Part shown: positions 24,793-34,801 of the stretch, piece by piece
How the letters are laid out: the number at the start of each line of letters is the position of its first letter
Position numbering within the stretch: the stretch's first letter is position 1
Assembly (NCBI RefSeq): GCF_001723175.1
Contig: NC_064657.1
Coordinates: 558,001-622,000 of the forward strand
Reading direction: 5' to 3'
Origin: Penicillium oxalicum
Taxonomy: Eukaryota; Ascomycota; Eurotiomycetes; Eurotiales; Aspergillaceae
Length of the DNA: 64,000 nucleotides
Made by a program: the position numbers and the translations under genes
Notes under the pieces: model-generated
What the model was told of the DNA's origin: nothing
Databases searched by the model: none
The model's input: only the letters and a program-made list of their open reading frames with translations

Positions 24793-25205
24793 CTAACCCT
24801 GATGCCTAATCTGATAAGCAAGTCTGCAATTCTGAAAAAAAAAAAGCTCAAGATGTGATACCATCATTTCCAGTACTCGTTCAAATAGCTCCTTCACCAT
24901 AGATACGGATTTTGTATAGAGTCCAAACTTAATTTTTATTCCATGCCAGTCGCCTCGCTCCATAGTCATTTCCGAAGGCGACAAAGTCCTTTCCCTCAAA
25001 GAGGCTACTTCTCTTGTATGGGCCCCCCGCTCCAGATTTGACGCTTATCCTATTAAATGGGCTCGAGATATTTTTGTTGTGTCTTCGACGAGACACAATA
25101 GTGGTTGAATAGGCCCCTGAGCACCTCTGTGCTTTCCTTCAACTCCCCGCCCCAAAGCAAGCTTGGGACTGGAGAGTCTTGAGAGACCCGAGCACGAGAT
25201 GATTT
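24793..25205. other. Spacer downstream of the MFS gene
   Basis: Probable 3' flank of the minus-strand exporter. No gene recognised. An A11 tract lies near 24835-24845. Confidence 0.45.
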
Positions 25206-27715
25206 CTAGGCACCACCGGCTGCTGCTTCCATGAACAATCTCTCACGCTGGAAATTGTTAGTGGAGGCCCCGAGAAGAGACTACGGTAGATAGAGACAGA
25301 GAGGAGAGACCTACCTTCAGGAAGACAGACAGAAGAACGCCAAGTGCACCCGCAACGATCAAAAGAACATAACTAAAGAATTGAAAGTCAGCAACTCGGA
25401 ATACTTTTGAAAAGTAAATGTTGATCAAGGATGAAGTTGGAAAAAAAACTTACACGTCATCAATGGCCCGAACAATAATATCAAGAGCTGCCGTCTGCTG
25501 ATCCTTGGTCAGGGTGTTGAAGAAGCCGCTACTCGTGCCTGCGATGGTGTTCTTGACTTCATCGGGGTTGGAATCCGGAAGCAACGCGAGAAGCTGATCC
25601 GTTGCCTTGTTGACGAAGATAGCGCCTGCCATGCCCAAGGCCAAAACAATGCCTCCCAGTTGGGCTATTGCTTCATGTTAGCTTCATGGTAGGTAGTGGG
25701 AGTGCCGTGATTCAGAATATATGACTTACAAACCATCATGAAGCCCAGAGCCCATGGAATCTCTGTCTTCTTCACCTTTGCCTGCACCACGCTGTAGCCT
25801 GCCTGGTTGAAGGCACCAACACCCAGGGCCATGAGGGATGTGTATCCATAGATTGCACTAGCGGAAGTATCCGGCTTGACAAGATCTAAATATACAGCCC
25901 CGGTTAGTTCATGTGCATTTTCAACAGCTGCCAGATGAACCTTACACATTAAGACGGCGGCGACAAGCTCGCAAGCGGAACCGAAAAGGTACCACGGGAC
26001 GTAGTAACCAAACTTGGACATCATGTGGCCATTGGCAATGATGATGAAGATCAGAACCATCACGAACGGCAAGATACGCAAGGAAGCGTGGACGGCAGTA
26101 TCACCCTGATATCCAGTCAACATCCGTGTTTCCATGGTCAGTTTGAACGCGCCGATTTACTCACCTGAGTGAACTGGAAATACAACGGAATGTAGTAGAC
26201 CGAGATGAAGAGACCACTGCTAGCACACGCTAATGATAGGGGATAGGCAATCAGTGACAAGAAAACAAAAAGTCATATCGTGGGCAGGGGTTACTCACTG
26301 TTGAGAATGAACAGCAGCAACAACGAGCGTCTCTTGAGAAAGTGGATTGGGAAGAGTCTGTTCTGCTCATTGCAGAAGATGTAGAAGGTTTGTTGTATGC
26401 CGAACAAGACGAAGAGCACACCGGACACCACGAAGAGCGCAATGGACTGGCCACTGCCCCATGCCCATTGCACTCCTCCAAAGTCAATGCCCATAATCAA
26501 AGTTGCCAGCGCACCGATGAAAAGGACGACGCCCACCCAGTCGATGTTCTTTGCCTTCTCCTTGGAGGTGGCATTTGGAAGGGGCTCAAATGAAGGCAAA
26601 AGGAGGATGTAGACCGGAGCGAAGACTGCGCCAATGACGAGATTGATGTAAAAAGCCTGATGATGTTCGATTAGATGGAGAACTCGTGAAAGTAACCAGT
26701 TGGTTCGACACATACCCAACGCCATGTGGCAGCACTCTCGGCAAATGCGCCACCAATGGCCGGACCAGTGACTGTTCCGATACCCCATGAGACAGCGCTA
26801 AATAGTCAGCGCCGGTATGAGCATAGATTTCACCATCCTCGTGGACTTACGTCAATCCAATGTAAAACGGACGCTCGGAGACGGTCGTATTGACGGACAA
26901 TTGCGTCAAGACACCGAAATACATGCCGCTTCCCTGAAAATATTTTGTTATTCATTGAGATCATCAGGACCCTTTCAACCCAAAGATTGCCGACTTACCC
27001 CAGCACCAGCCATAGCTCGACCAACAATCATGGAGTTCATGTCTGGAGCAGCCCCACACAAAGCGGAACCTGCCATAAAGAGGACGACGCACTAGTTGAT
27101 AATAATTAGACATGCTCCCTGTCGCCTAATCTTTTGTCGTAGACATAATGTCCTTACCCCGATGTACAGCCACTTGGCATTGTAGGTTGCGTAGGCCTTG
27201 GACCAAGGAAGACACAAAGCCGATGAGCAGAGAGTGAATCTAGCCAGAAACATTGCCAGGTCAGGAAGATGATCGATTTGTGAGAAAGAGGGGGCGCCTT
27301 ACCCAACAGAGAGCCACGAAATCTGCTCAGCTTGGTTGAATTCCGTAAGAATAGCCTTTGCAAGATCAATGGGAGTTAGCGTTCATTTGCCACTGCCTGT
27401 CAACGTCTGGCGGGAGAACCAACCGGTTGGATATTAGCGACAATGGTATTGTCGAGGGCAAAGAGCATATGGCTCGACAAGATGGCGGTCACAACCAGAA
27501 TCCACTATAGTTTTTATAAAATTTAGCGACGTCCATGGTGAAAACCAATTGATCCCACGGACCTTGAACCCGGTGATGGATCTCTCCTCTTCTTTCTCGA
27601 CCTCCTCAGAGGAGCTGTCATTTTTCTCACTGAGCTGGGACATCGAGCCGGGGGTGCAAGGCTCGGCAAGAACGGACGGAAGCCCGGCCTCGCATTTGTC
27701 TTGTATTTCAGTCAT
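25206..27715 (-). CDS. MFS drug:H+ antiporter-type exporter, 14 exons
   Basis: Fourteen exons on the minus strand give 558 residues: 27715-27563, 27504-27424, 27355-27303, 27239-27158, 27091-26999, 26933-26851, 26797-26716, 26656-26299, 26229-26165, 26105-25946, 25885-25730, 25664-25454, 25372-25315 and 25247-25206. An acidic cytosolic N-terminus (SEEVEKEEERS) precedes helices with LDNTIVANIQPAI, FNQAEQISWL, the motif-A-like KAYATYNAKWLYIG, VGRAMAGAGGSGMYFG and the antiporter motif C TVTGPAIGGAF. This is the DHA-type (14-helix) fungal toxin/multidrug exporter pattern, acting at the plasma membrane. It sits next to an NRPS locus and is transcribed divergently from the Dabb gene, consistent with product export or self-protection. 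The high intron number is unusual in this window. Confidence 0.9.
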
Positions 27716-27901
27716 TGCAACTGACTAGACAGTCGATTTATCGAGGCAGTTCAAGTAATAGATTGCAGGTGAGTTTGAAGGGGTCCGATCTTTGAATTTC
27801 CAGGGCACCGGTTCGACTTTTATGAGAACAGACCAGCACCCGATTCCGATCTACTATTCTCACTGAAAGCATGACCACTAATGCTGCTATGCTCAGACAC
27901 C

Positions 27902-28190
27902 TGGGATAGCGATGGGATACCGAATCACCTGCCAATCAGACCCAGCAATGGGACCCCTATTGGGATAGCGACGGGCCGGGCTGCACTTAGTTCAGCCACG
28001 AGATGCATCACGAAGCCACAATGGGATGCCGATGGGATGACGACGGGCCGGACCGTATTTCTTCGGCGAAACACATCGCCCAAGTCGTAAATGGGATACC
28101 GGTGGGATAGCCACGGGCCGGACCGTACTTTTGTGCGACGAAACGCACCACGAAGCTGCAATGGGATGCCGCTGGGATAGCGTGCGTACC
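27902..28190. repeat. Tandem array of paired TGGGAT motifs in a divergent promoter
   Basis: Pairs of TGGGAT words occur at 27902/27913, 27949/27961 (first word TGGGAC), 28022/28033, 28092/28103 and 28162/28173. Spacing within a pair is 11 nt (12 in one). The last three pairs repeat every 70 bp, and most are followed by ACGGGCCGG and then CACGAAGC-like or related sequence. The array lies between the start codons of the exporter (27715) and the Dabb gene (28584). Helical-turn spacing suggests binding sites for a dimeric or multi-finger factor. The same pair occurs upstream of the cluster regulator (30955/30966). Confidence 0.85.
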
Positions 28191-28583
28191 TGAATTCTGC
28201 ATGCCATCTGAGCCTTTGGGGGGTCACGGCTATCCACACTTCCATCGGGTGGTCGATGGCCCCTTTTGGTTCCTTCGACATCTGGGTTCCACTTCCATCC
28301 CACTCTTGGCAAGGATAGCACCGTCAACATTGACGGACCTGGCCTCGGAGGGCTAGTTAGGGCGGGCGGCATTTAGGATATCGCAAGCGATGCTAAAGCG
28401 CGACTCAATGTGAGAAGCCTATGGAGTTTTAATATAAACCATTTATGTTGATTGCTCTCAAGCATTGTTCTACAACTTCTCTCTCTCTCTCTGTTTTCCA
28501 CCATCAACATTCTCATTGAAAACATACGTCTGCATTTTTGGAAAAGAATACCCCCACCTGCCTTCATCGTCATCCTCATCATC

Positions 28584-29008
28584 ATGACCATTCACCGCGT
28601 TACGCTGTTTAACATCCCCAAACCGGAGAATATTGATCTCCTGGTGGCCGAATATCGTAACCTCGCTCAAGAAGCAAAGAGGGTATGTCCAGGAGAGCTC
28701 TCGTGCGAGGTGTCTGGTGTCAAATTTTGGCGACTGACAATGCTGATTGCTCTATCTATGATCGAAAACGACAGAACTCCGAGCCCTATATTCTCGACGT
28801 TCAAGCTGGTCGCACTTTGCCCGATGCACGAACCAAGGGCTATACACTAGCCGTGAAGACCACTTTCCGCAATCTAGACGACATGGAATTCTACGATTCT
28901 GACTGTGAGACACACAAGCGTCTGAAGTCGGTGGCAGCGCCTCTCAGGGAGGGCGATGTGTTTGTTGCGTATTTCGAAGATGAGGTGGCATTGGCCTCAA
29001 GTGTCTAG
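28584..29008 (+). CDS. Dabb (dimeric A/B-barrel) domain protein
   Basis: Two exons, 28584-28682 and 28775-29008, encode 110 residues. The start MTIHRVTLFNIPKPENIDLL and a later HKRLKSVAAPLREGDVFVAYFED match the stress-responsive A/B-barrel (Dabb) pattern: strand, helix, central KTTFRNLDDMEFYDSD, and a conserved His near the C-terminal third. Dabb proteins are small homodimers without cofactors. Some act as cyclases or aldolases in secondary metabolism (olivetolic acid cyclase is a plant example); many are uncharacterised. Its promoter is shared with the exporter and it sits inside the NRPS locus, so a tailoring role is plausible but is inference. An AATATAAA element lies about 150 bp upstream. 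Confidence 0.8.
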
Positions 29009-29117
29009 CTTAAGCTTTAACGAAATATGATCGAGGAGATGTTTGGGTTCTTTACGTGGCTGGCTTCGTATTGTAGGTTGGACTATAACGCTGGGTTGAT
29101 TGGTAAAACGTGAGTTT

Positions 29118-29139
29118 GGGGGGGGGGGGGGGGGGGGGG
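29118..29139. repeat. G22 homopolymer
   Basis: Twenty-two consecutive G on the plus strand between the convergent Dabb and regulator genes. Length may be imprecise because such tracts are hard to sequence. Confidence 0.85.
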
Positions 29140-29372
29140 TAAGTTTATTTGGTTATTGTCAATGCCGGAAGCCTCAATACCTGGCCAGAGGATACTGTTT
29201 CTGGCAATCCCGACGTGTCGAATCAACCAAGACTTCCGTGTCACGTGAGTGCTGTGCTACCCCGTTGTGCCATTATTTCCATCTTCCGCGGGCAAGCATT
29301 TGTACGATCAAGGGGGGAGGATATGTACACTGGATGGATGTTAAAAGTTTGAAAGAAAAAAAAAAGAAAGTG

Positions 29373-30749
29373 TCATATCCACTGAAATTGTGCATCACGA
29401 GGCTGCAAAAGCCGCGCAGTTTGAGAAATCCAGTTCTCTTCAACGTTCCCATTTTGATACGCGGTTGGGTTTTCCGCGAGTCGCGCCGCCAAACCTGACG
29501 TGGTATTCCAGAGCTCATCACTGTCTGGCAAAGCAAATTGCAAGTCTGTCAGAGACAGAAGCCGTCCCCCGGGTGGTCGCGGTCCACGATGGGGGCTGAA
29601 ACTGGACATGTCTTCCAGGAGGTTGGGTTCAGATACTCGGGACTGCCGGCACACTCGGTATAATGACAGACAGAACCGTTTGACCTCTTCGATACCCAGC
29701 CAGATAAATACGTCAGGATCCACTCCAGGCTTGAATTGAGTTAACATCGAGGGATAGAAGAACATATTCCGCTTCAGACAGGTGCGCACAAGCGCGACGA
29801 GAAGCCGCGAAGGTATTTCAGGCAACGCGTGCGTCAACTGCAGGTCCAAATGGTCATGAGAGAGAAGAAGGGCAAAAATGAGGTGCAACAATATTCCTTG
29901 ATAGGTTGCCATTGGCCAAGGAGTAGACTCCGACGAGGGTGTGTCATTGGGTTGGACTTGTGACTCGTCCTGGTGAATTGACAAGTCCCATATCTCCTAT
30001 CGCCCATGATATTAATATGTGAAATAAAAAAAACAACCGGAAAATTATCAACAGAATATGTTACCAACTTTTTGCTCATAGATTGAAAGAGTGAGTTTCT
30101 GATGAAGGTCCTTTGCAGTCTGTCGCGCCGTGCTCTCACCCGTCACCCAAAGTCCTATCATAATCACCGATTGCAGAAGAAAAGCTGGCTCACGGTCCGG
30201 ATCGAACGTCGCAGGGTGTAGAAATGGCCATTTGGGGTGGAAGATGTCGAAATAAGCCTCCACGTATCGTGCGATTCTACGTGGGTTGCTTTCAGTCACT
30301 TCGGCACGCTGAATAGAGCCTGATTCTGCCGCAAACGAAGTGGTGGAATCGGCCGAATCCGCCTCTACACCCGCCGTGGAGCTCGTGTCGTCCGTTGGAC
30401 TGTCGGTAGCTTCCAACACACGGCGTCGCGGATTCGGTGAGTAGAGACACTGATTCCCTCGCTGAAGACAGGCGTCACAGGGAGTCTGTCCGTCGCATTT
30501 GGATCTTCGCGCGCGACAGTATTGGCAAGCTTGGATTGCCCGACTTGATTGAAACTCCTTGTTTTTATGATGTGTGCGGATATGTTGCCGGCGCGTGTCA
30601 TTCCTAGCATAGACGCGGTCGCAAAAGGGGCATTCATAAGACCGTGGTTGGATGTGGCTTTTGGCATGCCGCGTCAGATGTTCCTTGCGACGATAGCTCA
30701 GGCCACACCCGGGGAAGTCACATTGGAACGGCGGTTGCTGCGGAGTCAT
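29373..30749 (-). CDS. C2H2 plus Zn2Cys6 transcription factor
   Basis: Exons 30749-30069 and 29996-29373 give 434 residues. Two C2H2 fingers (C10/C15/H28/H32 and C40/C43/H56/H60) are followed at once by a complete Zn2Cys6 cluster (C75, C78, C85, C91, C94, C101), then a Ser/Thr/Asp linker. A fungal_trans-type middle region (YVEAYFDIFHPKWPFLHPATF, QSVIMIGLWVTG, WPMATYQGILLHLIFALLL) completes it. Dual C2H2-Zn2Cys6 factors are nuclear DNA-binding regulators; some control biosynthetic clusters. The second-intron donor is a non-ideal GTTGGT, chosen because it keeps frame. At 434 residues it is short for the class, ending soon after the fungal_trans start, so it could be 3'-truncated. A longer N-terminal start (30809) is open but unlike the family. 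Confidence 0.87.
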
Positions 30750-30927
30750 CTGGACTAATCTGGAAAAAAATCGAGACAACCAAAGCGTGAGGGAATGACA
30801 CGCGCACAATAGGACGGGGAAGATCGTCCAGGCTTCACGTCCGAGGATCGGCGACGAGGTGGATCAGATATGACAATTGCAATGCAGGAGGGTGGGATGG
30901 CGAACACGAGGGACCCACGTTGGCGTC

Positions 30928-30991
30928 TGGGATACCGAAGGAGGACGGAGGTGGTGGGATACCGCTGGGAGCCCGCGATGGGATGAAGGGA
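30928..30991. promoter_or_regulatory. TGGGAT motif group upstream of the regulator gene
   Basis: TGGGATACCG occurs at 30928 and 30955, a TGGGAGCCCG partner at 30966 (11 nt on), and TGGGATGAAG at 30979 followed by GGGATGCCG at 30988. The pair at 30955/30966 is nearly identical to the pair at 28162/28173. The site is 180-240 bp upstream of the regulator start codon, which suggests autoregulation or shared control. Confidence 0.6.
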
Positions 30992-31043
30992 TGCCGATCG
31001 GATGGAGCCGCAGAACTGTCATGCCTCAGGTTTCCAGGGCATC

Positions 31044-31477
31044 TTCAGCGCGACCAGACCCTTGGTGCGCACGGTCCTCCCCCAAAAGACGCTTCCTTCT
31101 TGGCAACTTATTTCTTGGCACTTTTGGGTCATGCCCCTGCTTGGCATCTTCAGCATGACCCCAAATATTGTACAAGAGTAGTGTGCATAACCGCCGCCTT
31201 ATGCCAACCTCGAACGATGTATGCGCGAGTAAATTTCCGAGTCGCAGTTCTTGATACTACACTTGACATGTTGAGAGTGTATCTACAGTGATTGATGATT
31301 ACCTACCTTGGTACTTGATTTGACACCTGATTTCGCACTTGAATCTGTACTTGAATTCGTGCTCAAACGAGTAGTCAAAGTGGCAGTGAAATCGGTCGGG
31401 GACACAGCCCAAAAGTGCCAAGAAATTAGCGTCTTCTTTTTGGGTCGTGCGCACTAAGGGCTGGGCCGTGCTGAACT
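31044..31477. repeat. Imperfect inverted repeat pair (about 80-95-bp arms)
   Basis: The left arm (31044-31139) contains GTGCGCACGG, CCCAAAAGACGC and TTTCTTGGCACTTTTGGG. The right arm (31397-31477) is its reverse complement with gaps (CCCAAAAGTGCCAAGAAA, GCGTCTTCTTTTTGGG, CGTGCGCAC). About 260 bp separates the arms and no ORF fills it. The form suggests a non-autonomous inverted-repeat (MITE-like) element, though no target-site duplication was identified. Confidence 0.6.
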
Positions 31478-33127
31478 GTTACCCGAGGCTTCGACTCGGC
31501 ATACCGCCGCTCAATGGGTCAGAGTGGTCTGCCGATGGCAAATCACACTCGATCTGAATTGTGAAAAGACCCCTGACTGGCAATTGAGATGAACTCTGCG
31601 GAGTACAGTAATACATGACAAATCTTGGCAGACGCGGAGTACAGTAGTATCCCCCGTCAAGTATCCACCTGCTGCTTCGTTCCGACACTTGATGTTCTTG
31701 ATGGTGTGGGACGGTGTGCTCACTTTCTAATTTTGTCTCTGGTTATTTGTATTTTCTTTTTGGGTGCCCTTCGGGTGGGCAAACTAGGCCCACGTACAGG
31801 AAGACAAGAGAGAGAAACGATTGAATTGGGGATTTGCGAACAGGCAAAACAGACACAGCGAAGAGAGAGAAAGCCAGGGTTCAAAAAATCCCCCACTCTA
31901 TTACATGACGGTTAGGCCTACACCCAAGGGGGAAATATTCGTCAACTTCTCAAGTTGGCATGGATGCTTCTTGGCATGGACCACTTTATGACTCGCTCTG
32001 TGCCGTCGGGCTTACCCGTCTCATCACAATGCGGCCCGTACGGCTTAGTGCTTACTTTAAAGTTTCACGAGCGGGTCTACCCTTTTTTAGTTTTTATTCA
32101 GAAGAGGAGAGGAGATTTTTGACTCTTCCGAGGCCGATTCTAAGGTTCTCACCAACACGTTATGTAAGGTCTTTGAATGGAGAATCTTGGGAGCCTTAGA
32201 GTAGTGTGACTGACACCCCTCTCTCGTCAACGTTGTACTCCCACTTCGTCCGACTGTTTAGTTTTGGTACGAGTTACCGTATCTCCAAAGGTACTATAGG
32301 CCACCTGATTGAAATGACCTTGGTTCCTCGATCGGGACGTAACAGGGTTTGGACGTTTTTCGCCTCTAACGGGCGGGGCGATCACCTCGGGTGTTAGGTC
32401 ACCGGAACTATTGAGTGGCTTTGTCGAAGTAACCTAACGTCGCTCAGGGTGGACCAGTCATAGGGCATCGGCTAGTGATTCGATTGCCCGCCTTACGCTT
32501 GCAGAAAGTACTTCATGTGGAGCTAATGGTAGACATCACCCGGGGCCAGATTGGAATCGGCAGTCTCTGGCTGTCACAGACTACGCGAGGGGCCACCAGG
32601 GCGCAAGCGGCGTTTTGACAGTACAGAACGCGGATAGTGGATCCCCGCCCGTATTTTGAGCCTCTCCTGATTGATTCCCTGGATTGATGGGTGGAGTTTG
32701 ATGCAGAATCCGTGACCCACCTTAACGTGCTTCTGGCGGCCGAGAAATCACTGTTACCATATCGTTTCTTCTGGCGAAATGAAACGATTTGCCATCAACT
32801 AACGGAGGAAGATGCATGATCACTCGCGAAAACCTAGCCCGGGGCAATTGGAGCGAGTAGGAAAAAAAATCGACTTGCGGTCCATGCGCACCACGAGTGA
32901 AAGGATGCACTCTTTTTGGACAAGCTTCAAACTCGAGTGTCCCGATCAGAGAGCAATCTGGCGGTCTTTCTTGTTGCTTGATATTGATTTTTGCTATTTT
33001 CAATATTTACTCTTTTCGGTAGGTTCAAACGTGAAGAATAAATCATTTCTCATTTTTCTACCAGAAGAAATTTTCCAACGAATCACTAGCTCCTCCTTTT
33101 AGGTACATGCTCTGTTCCACCTTTCCT
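31478..33127. other. Spacer between the regulator and the CMD-like gene
   Basis: Contains two direct copies of GCGGAGTACAGTA at about 31595 and 31635. ORFs such as 31960-32199 and 32722-33003 have no recognisable domain. The stretch 32200-32640 is non-repetitive and noncoding by eye. About 1.6 kb without a supported gene. Confidence 0.45.
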
Positions 33128-33805
33128 TTACTCTCCACGGTCTTTCTGACCGGTCAGGGAGGTCAAGGAATCCATGAGACCTGGAATCTCTGGGTCTTCG
33201 TCGATGCGGCTGACGTTGGCCACCCGGCCGAAGATGGTGTATAGACCCACAATGACAATGACCTCGAAAATCTCTCGGGTGCTGAAGTTGGCTTTGAGGT
33301 CCTCCAGGGTCGCATCGCTGGCGTTGTTGTTGCGGACGAGCTCCTCGACAAAGCGGAGCAGGACACGATCACGCAGGGTGAAGAACTCGGTATCATCAAC
33401 CTTGCCAAAGGCAATGAGAAGGCGCTTGGCATTGGGCATGCCGTTGACCAGCGCTACCGGGGTGTTGATCTCGAAGACATAGTGAGCACCAATCAGGGCT
33501 GCAGTGCGCAGAACCACCAGCTGCCACTCGAGGGTGGGAAGCTCCCGAGTAGAGCGGAACACGGTGCCCAGGAGGCTGGAGATGGAAGGGAAGAATCCCT
33601 CGGCGTGGGCCAGAAGCTTGAGCACATTGCGCTCGAACGGAAGGACTTTGAAGGCCTCTGCCAACTCTGGGTTGACCTTGCTGGGGTCCACGTACGGGAA
33701 CGCAGCTCGCTGGTTGGGATAGGTGGTTGTAGGAAGGGCAGCGCTCGTCTGCACCTTTCCGGTGGCAGAAGTGCCCGCAGATGTGGATTCAGAGATGGAA
33801 GACAT
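33128..33805 (-). CDS. Carboxymuconolactone decarboxylase/AhpD-like protein
   Basis: Single exon, 225 residues. After a Ser/Thr/Ala-rich N-terminus, the helical core reads FERNVLKLLAHAEGFFPSISSLLGTVF, then LPTLEWQLVVLRTAALIGAHYVFEIN and REIFEVIVIVGLYTIFGRVANV, the helix pattern of the CMD/AhpD fold. The CxxC pair of peroxidase-type AhpD proteins is absent (GAHYVFE), so a redox role is unlikely. Fungal relatives include decarboxylase or isomerase-like enzymes, some in secondary-metabolite clusters. It is divergent from the NRPS with 996 bp between start codons. A minus-strand TATATA element at 33932-33937 lies about 130 bp upstream of the start. Confidence 0.8.
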   Translation of the reverse strand: MSSISESTSAGTSATGKVQTSAALPTTTYPNQRAAFPYVDPSKVNPELAEAFKVLPFERNVLKLLAHAEGFFPSISSLLGTVFRSTRELPTLEWQLVVLRTAALIGAHYVFEINTPVALVNGMPNAKRLLIAFGKVDDTEFFTLRDRVLLRFVEELVRNNNASDATLEDLKANFSTREIFEVIVIVGLYTIFGRVANVSRIDEDPEIPGLMDSLTSLTGQKDRGE

Positions 33806-34801
33806 TTTTGATTGATTGGATCAAGAGAAGACAAGGGAAGAAAGCAGCGTTGAGTAGAATCTTGGAGGATGTCTGAAGGTTCTGGAGTTTGTGTTGGAAA
33901 AAAATCAAAAAACTCCGGGCGTATGAGAAGTTATATACATGGCTCCTCCAGTCGATGTCGGCCGTGAAGATGTGATTCTTGAGCTTATTAGTCCACAATT
34001 CGCGTAATTCTCATTATTGTATTAGAAATCAAACGAGGTCTTTCCAAAACAACAGGTCTGCCAAAACTGCAAGTCCCGGGAAAACCCCCACGTGTCGCTG
34101 CAAGTAGAGTTAAACGAGATGAGTAATCCTAGGCGATCTCGATCTCAGGCGTTCCGTGCATGCATGAGGCTAAATATGCACGAGGCTAAGCATGCATGAC
34201 ACTAAGGTAGACTAATCCATGGTACCTAGATCTAGGCACACTTGCCTTTCTCAGCCTCAACGGATCATGGCCGACGCCGCTTTCCGCCAAGGTATGAACC
34301 AAAGCCATCGTGAGCAATGACTGTTGCATCCAATAAGGATAATGGCAAGATGGCAGAGAATACGGATAGACCATTCTTCAACCCACGCTAGGCTCGAAAT
34401 TCCTCGAGAACCTCGGCTGCTGACGTGGGGGGTGGAATCATCATCGTGTTGAAGTCAGGCCCGGACTCGTATAGATCGCAGAATACTCAGGAGAGTAAGC
34501 TTGATCAAACAAAGTTTCATTTGTGGTATTGTGAAATCGGATTTGCCGATTTCGGTTATTCAGAAGAAAAGATGGACCCTACCAAGTGAATTGCTTCCCG
34601 TCTGCAAAGGAACGAAGTGCGGAAAAATCCCGAAGGCGAAGAACTTCACAGCCAGCACAAAGGTATAAATAGGAAGCAATGGTAGGGTTCTCACAGAAGT
34701 AGAAAATAAAACAACCTCTCTTCCCTTCTTCTTGATACCCCCTTCCAACTGGCTTGTTATATGCCCTTTTTTGGACAAGCAAGTCATTCACAAAAGCAGC
34801 C
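33806..34801. promoter_or_regulatory. Divergent promoter of the CMD-like gene and the NRPS gene
   Basis: Contains a minus-strand TATA at 33932-33937 and a plus-strand TATAAATA at 34664-34671, 131 bp upstream of the NRPS ATG. GCATGCATGA / GCATGCATGAC palindromic words repeat at 34157-34200 (GCATGCATGAG, TGCACGAGGCTAAGCATGCATG). No TGGGAT pair like those at the exporter and regulator promoters was seen. Confidence 0.6.

Noticed and set aside
24429..24858. ORFs of 87-140 codons over the 12-bp minisatellite
   Set aside because: Open only because the repeat unit is divisible by three; flanks show no coding signature.
27902..28190. Possible CRISPR-like array from regularly spaced repeats
   Set aside because: The spacers are themselves repeated and the genome is fungal; it fits a tandem promoter repeat.
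27881..28372. Several overlapping ORFs in the TGGGAT array
   Set aside because: Products of a tandem repeat in a promoter; no start context or domain.
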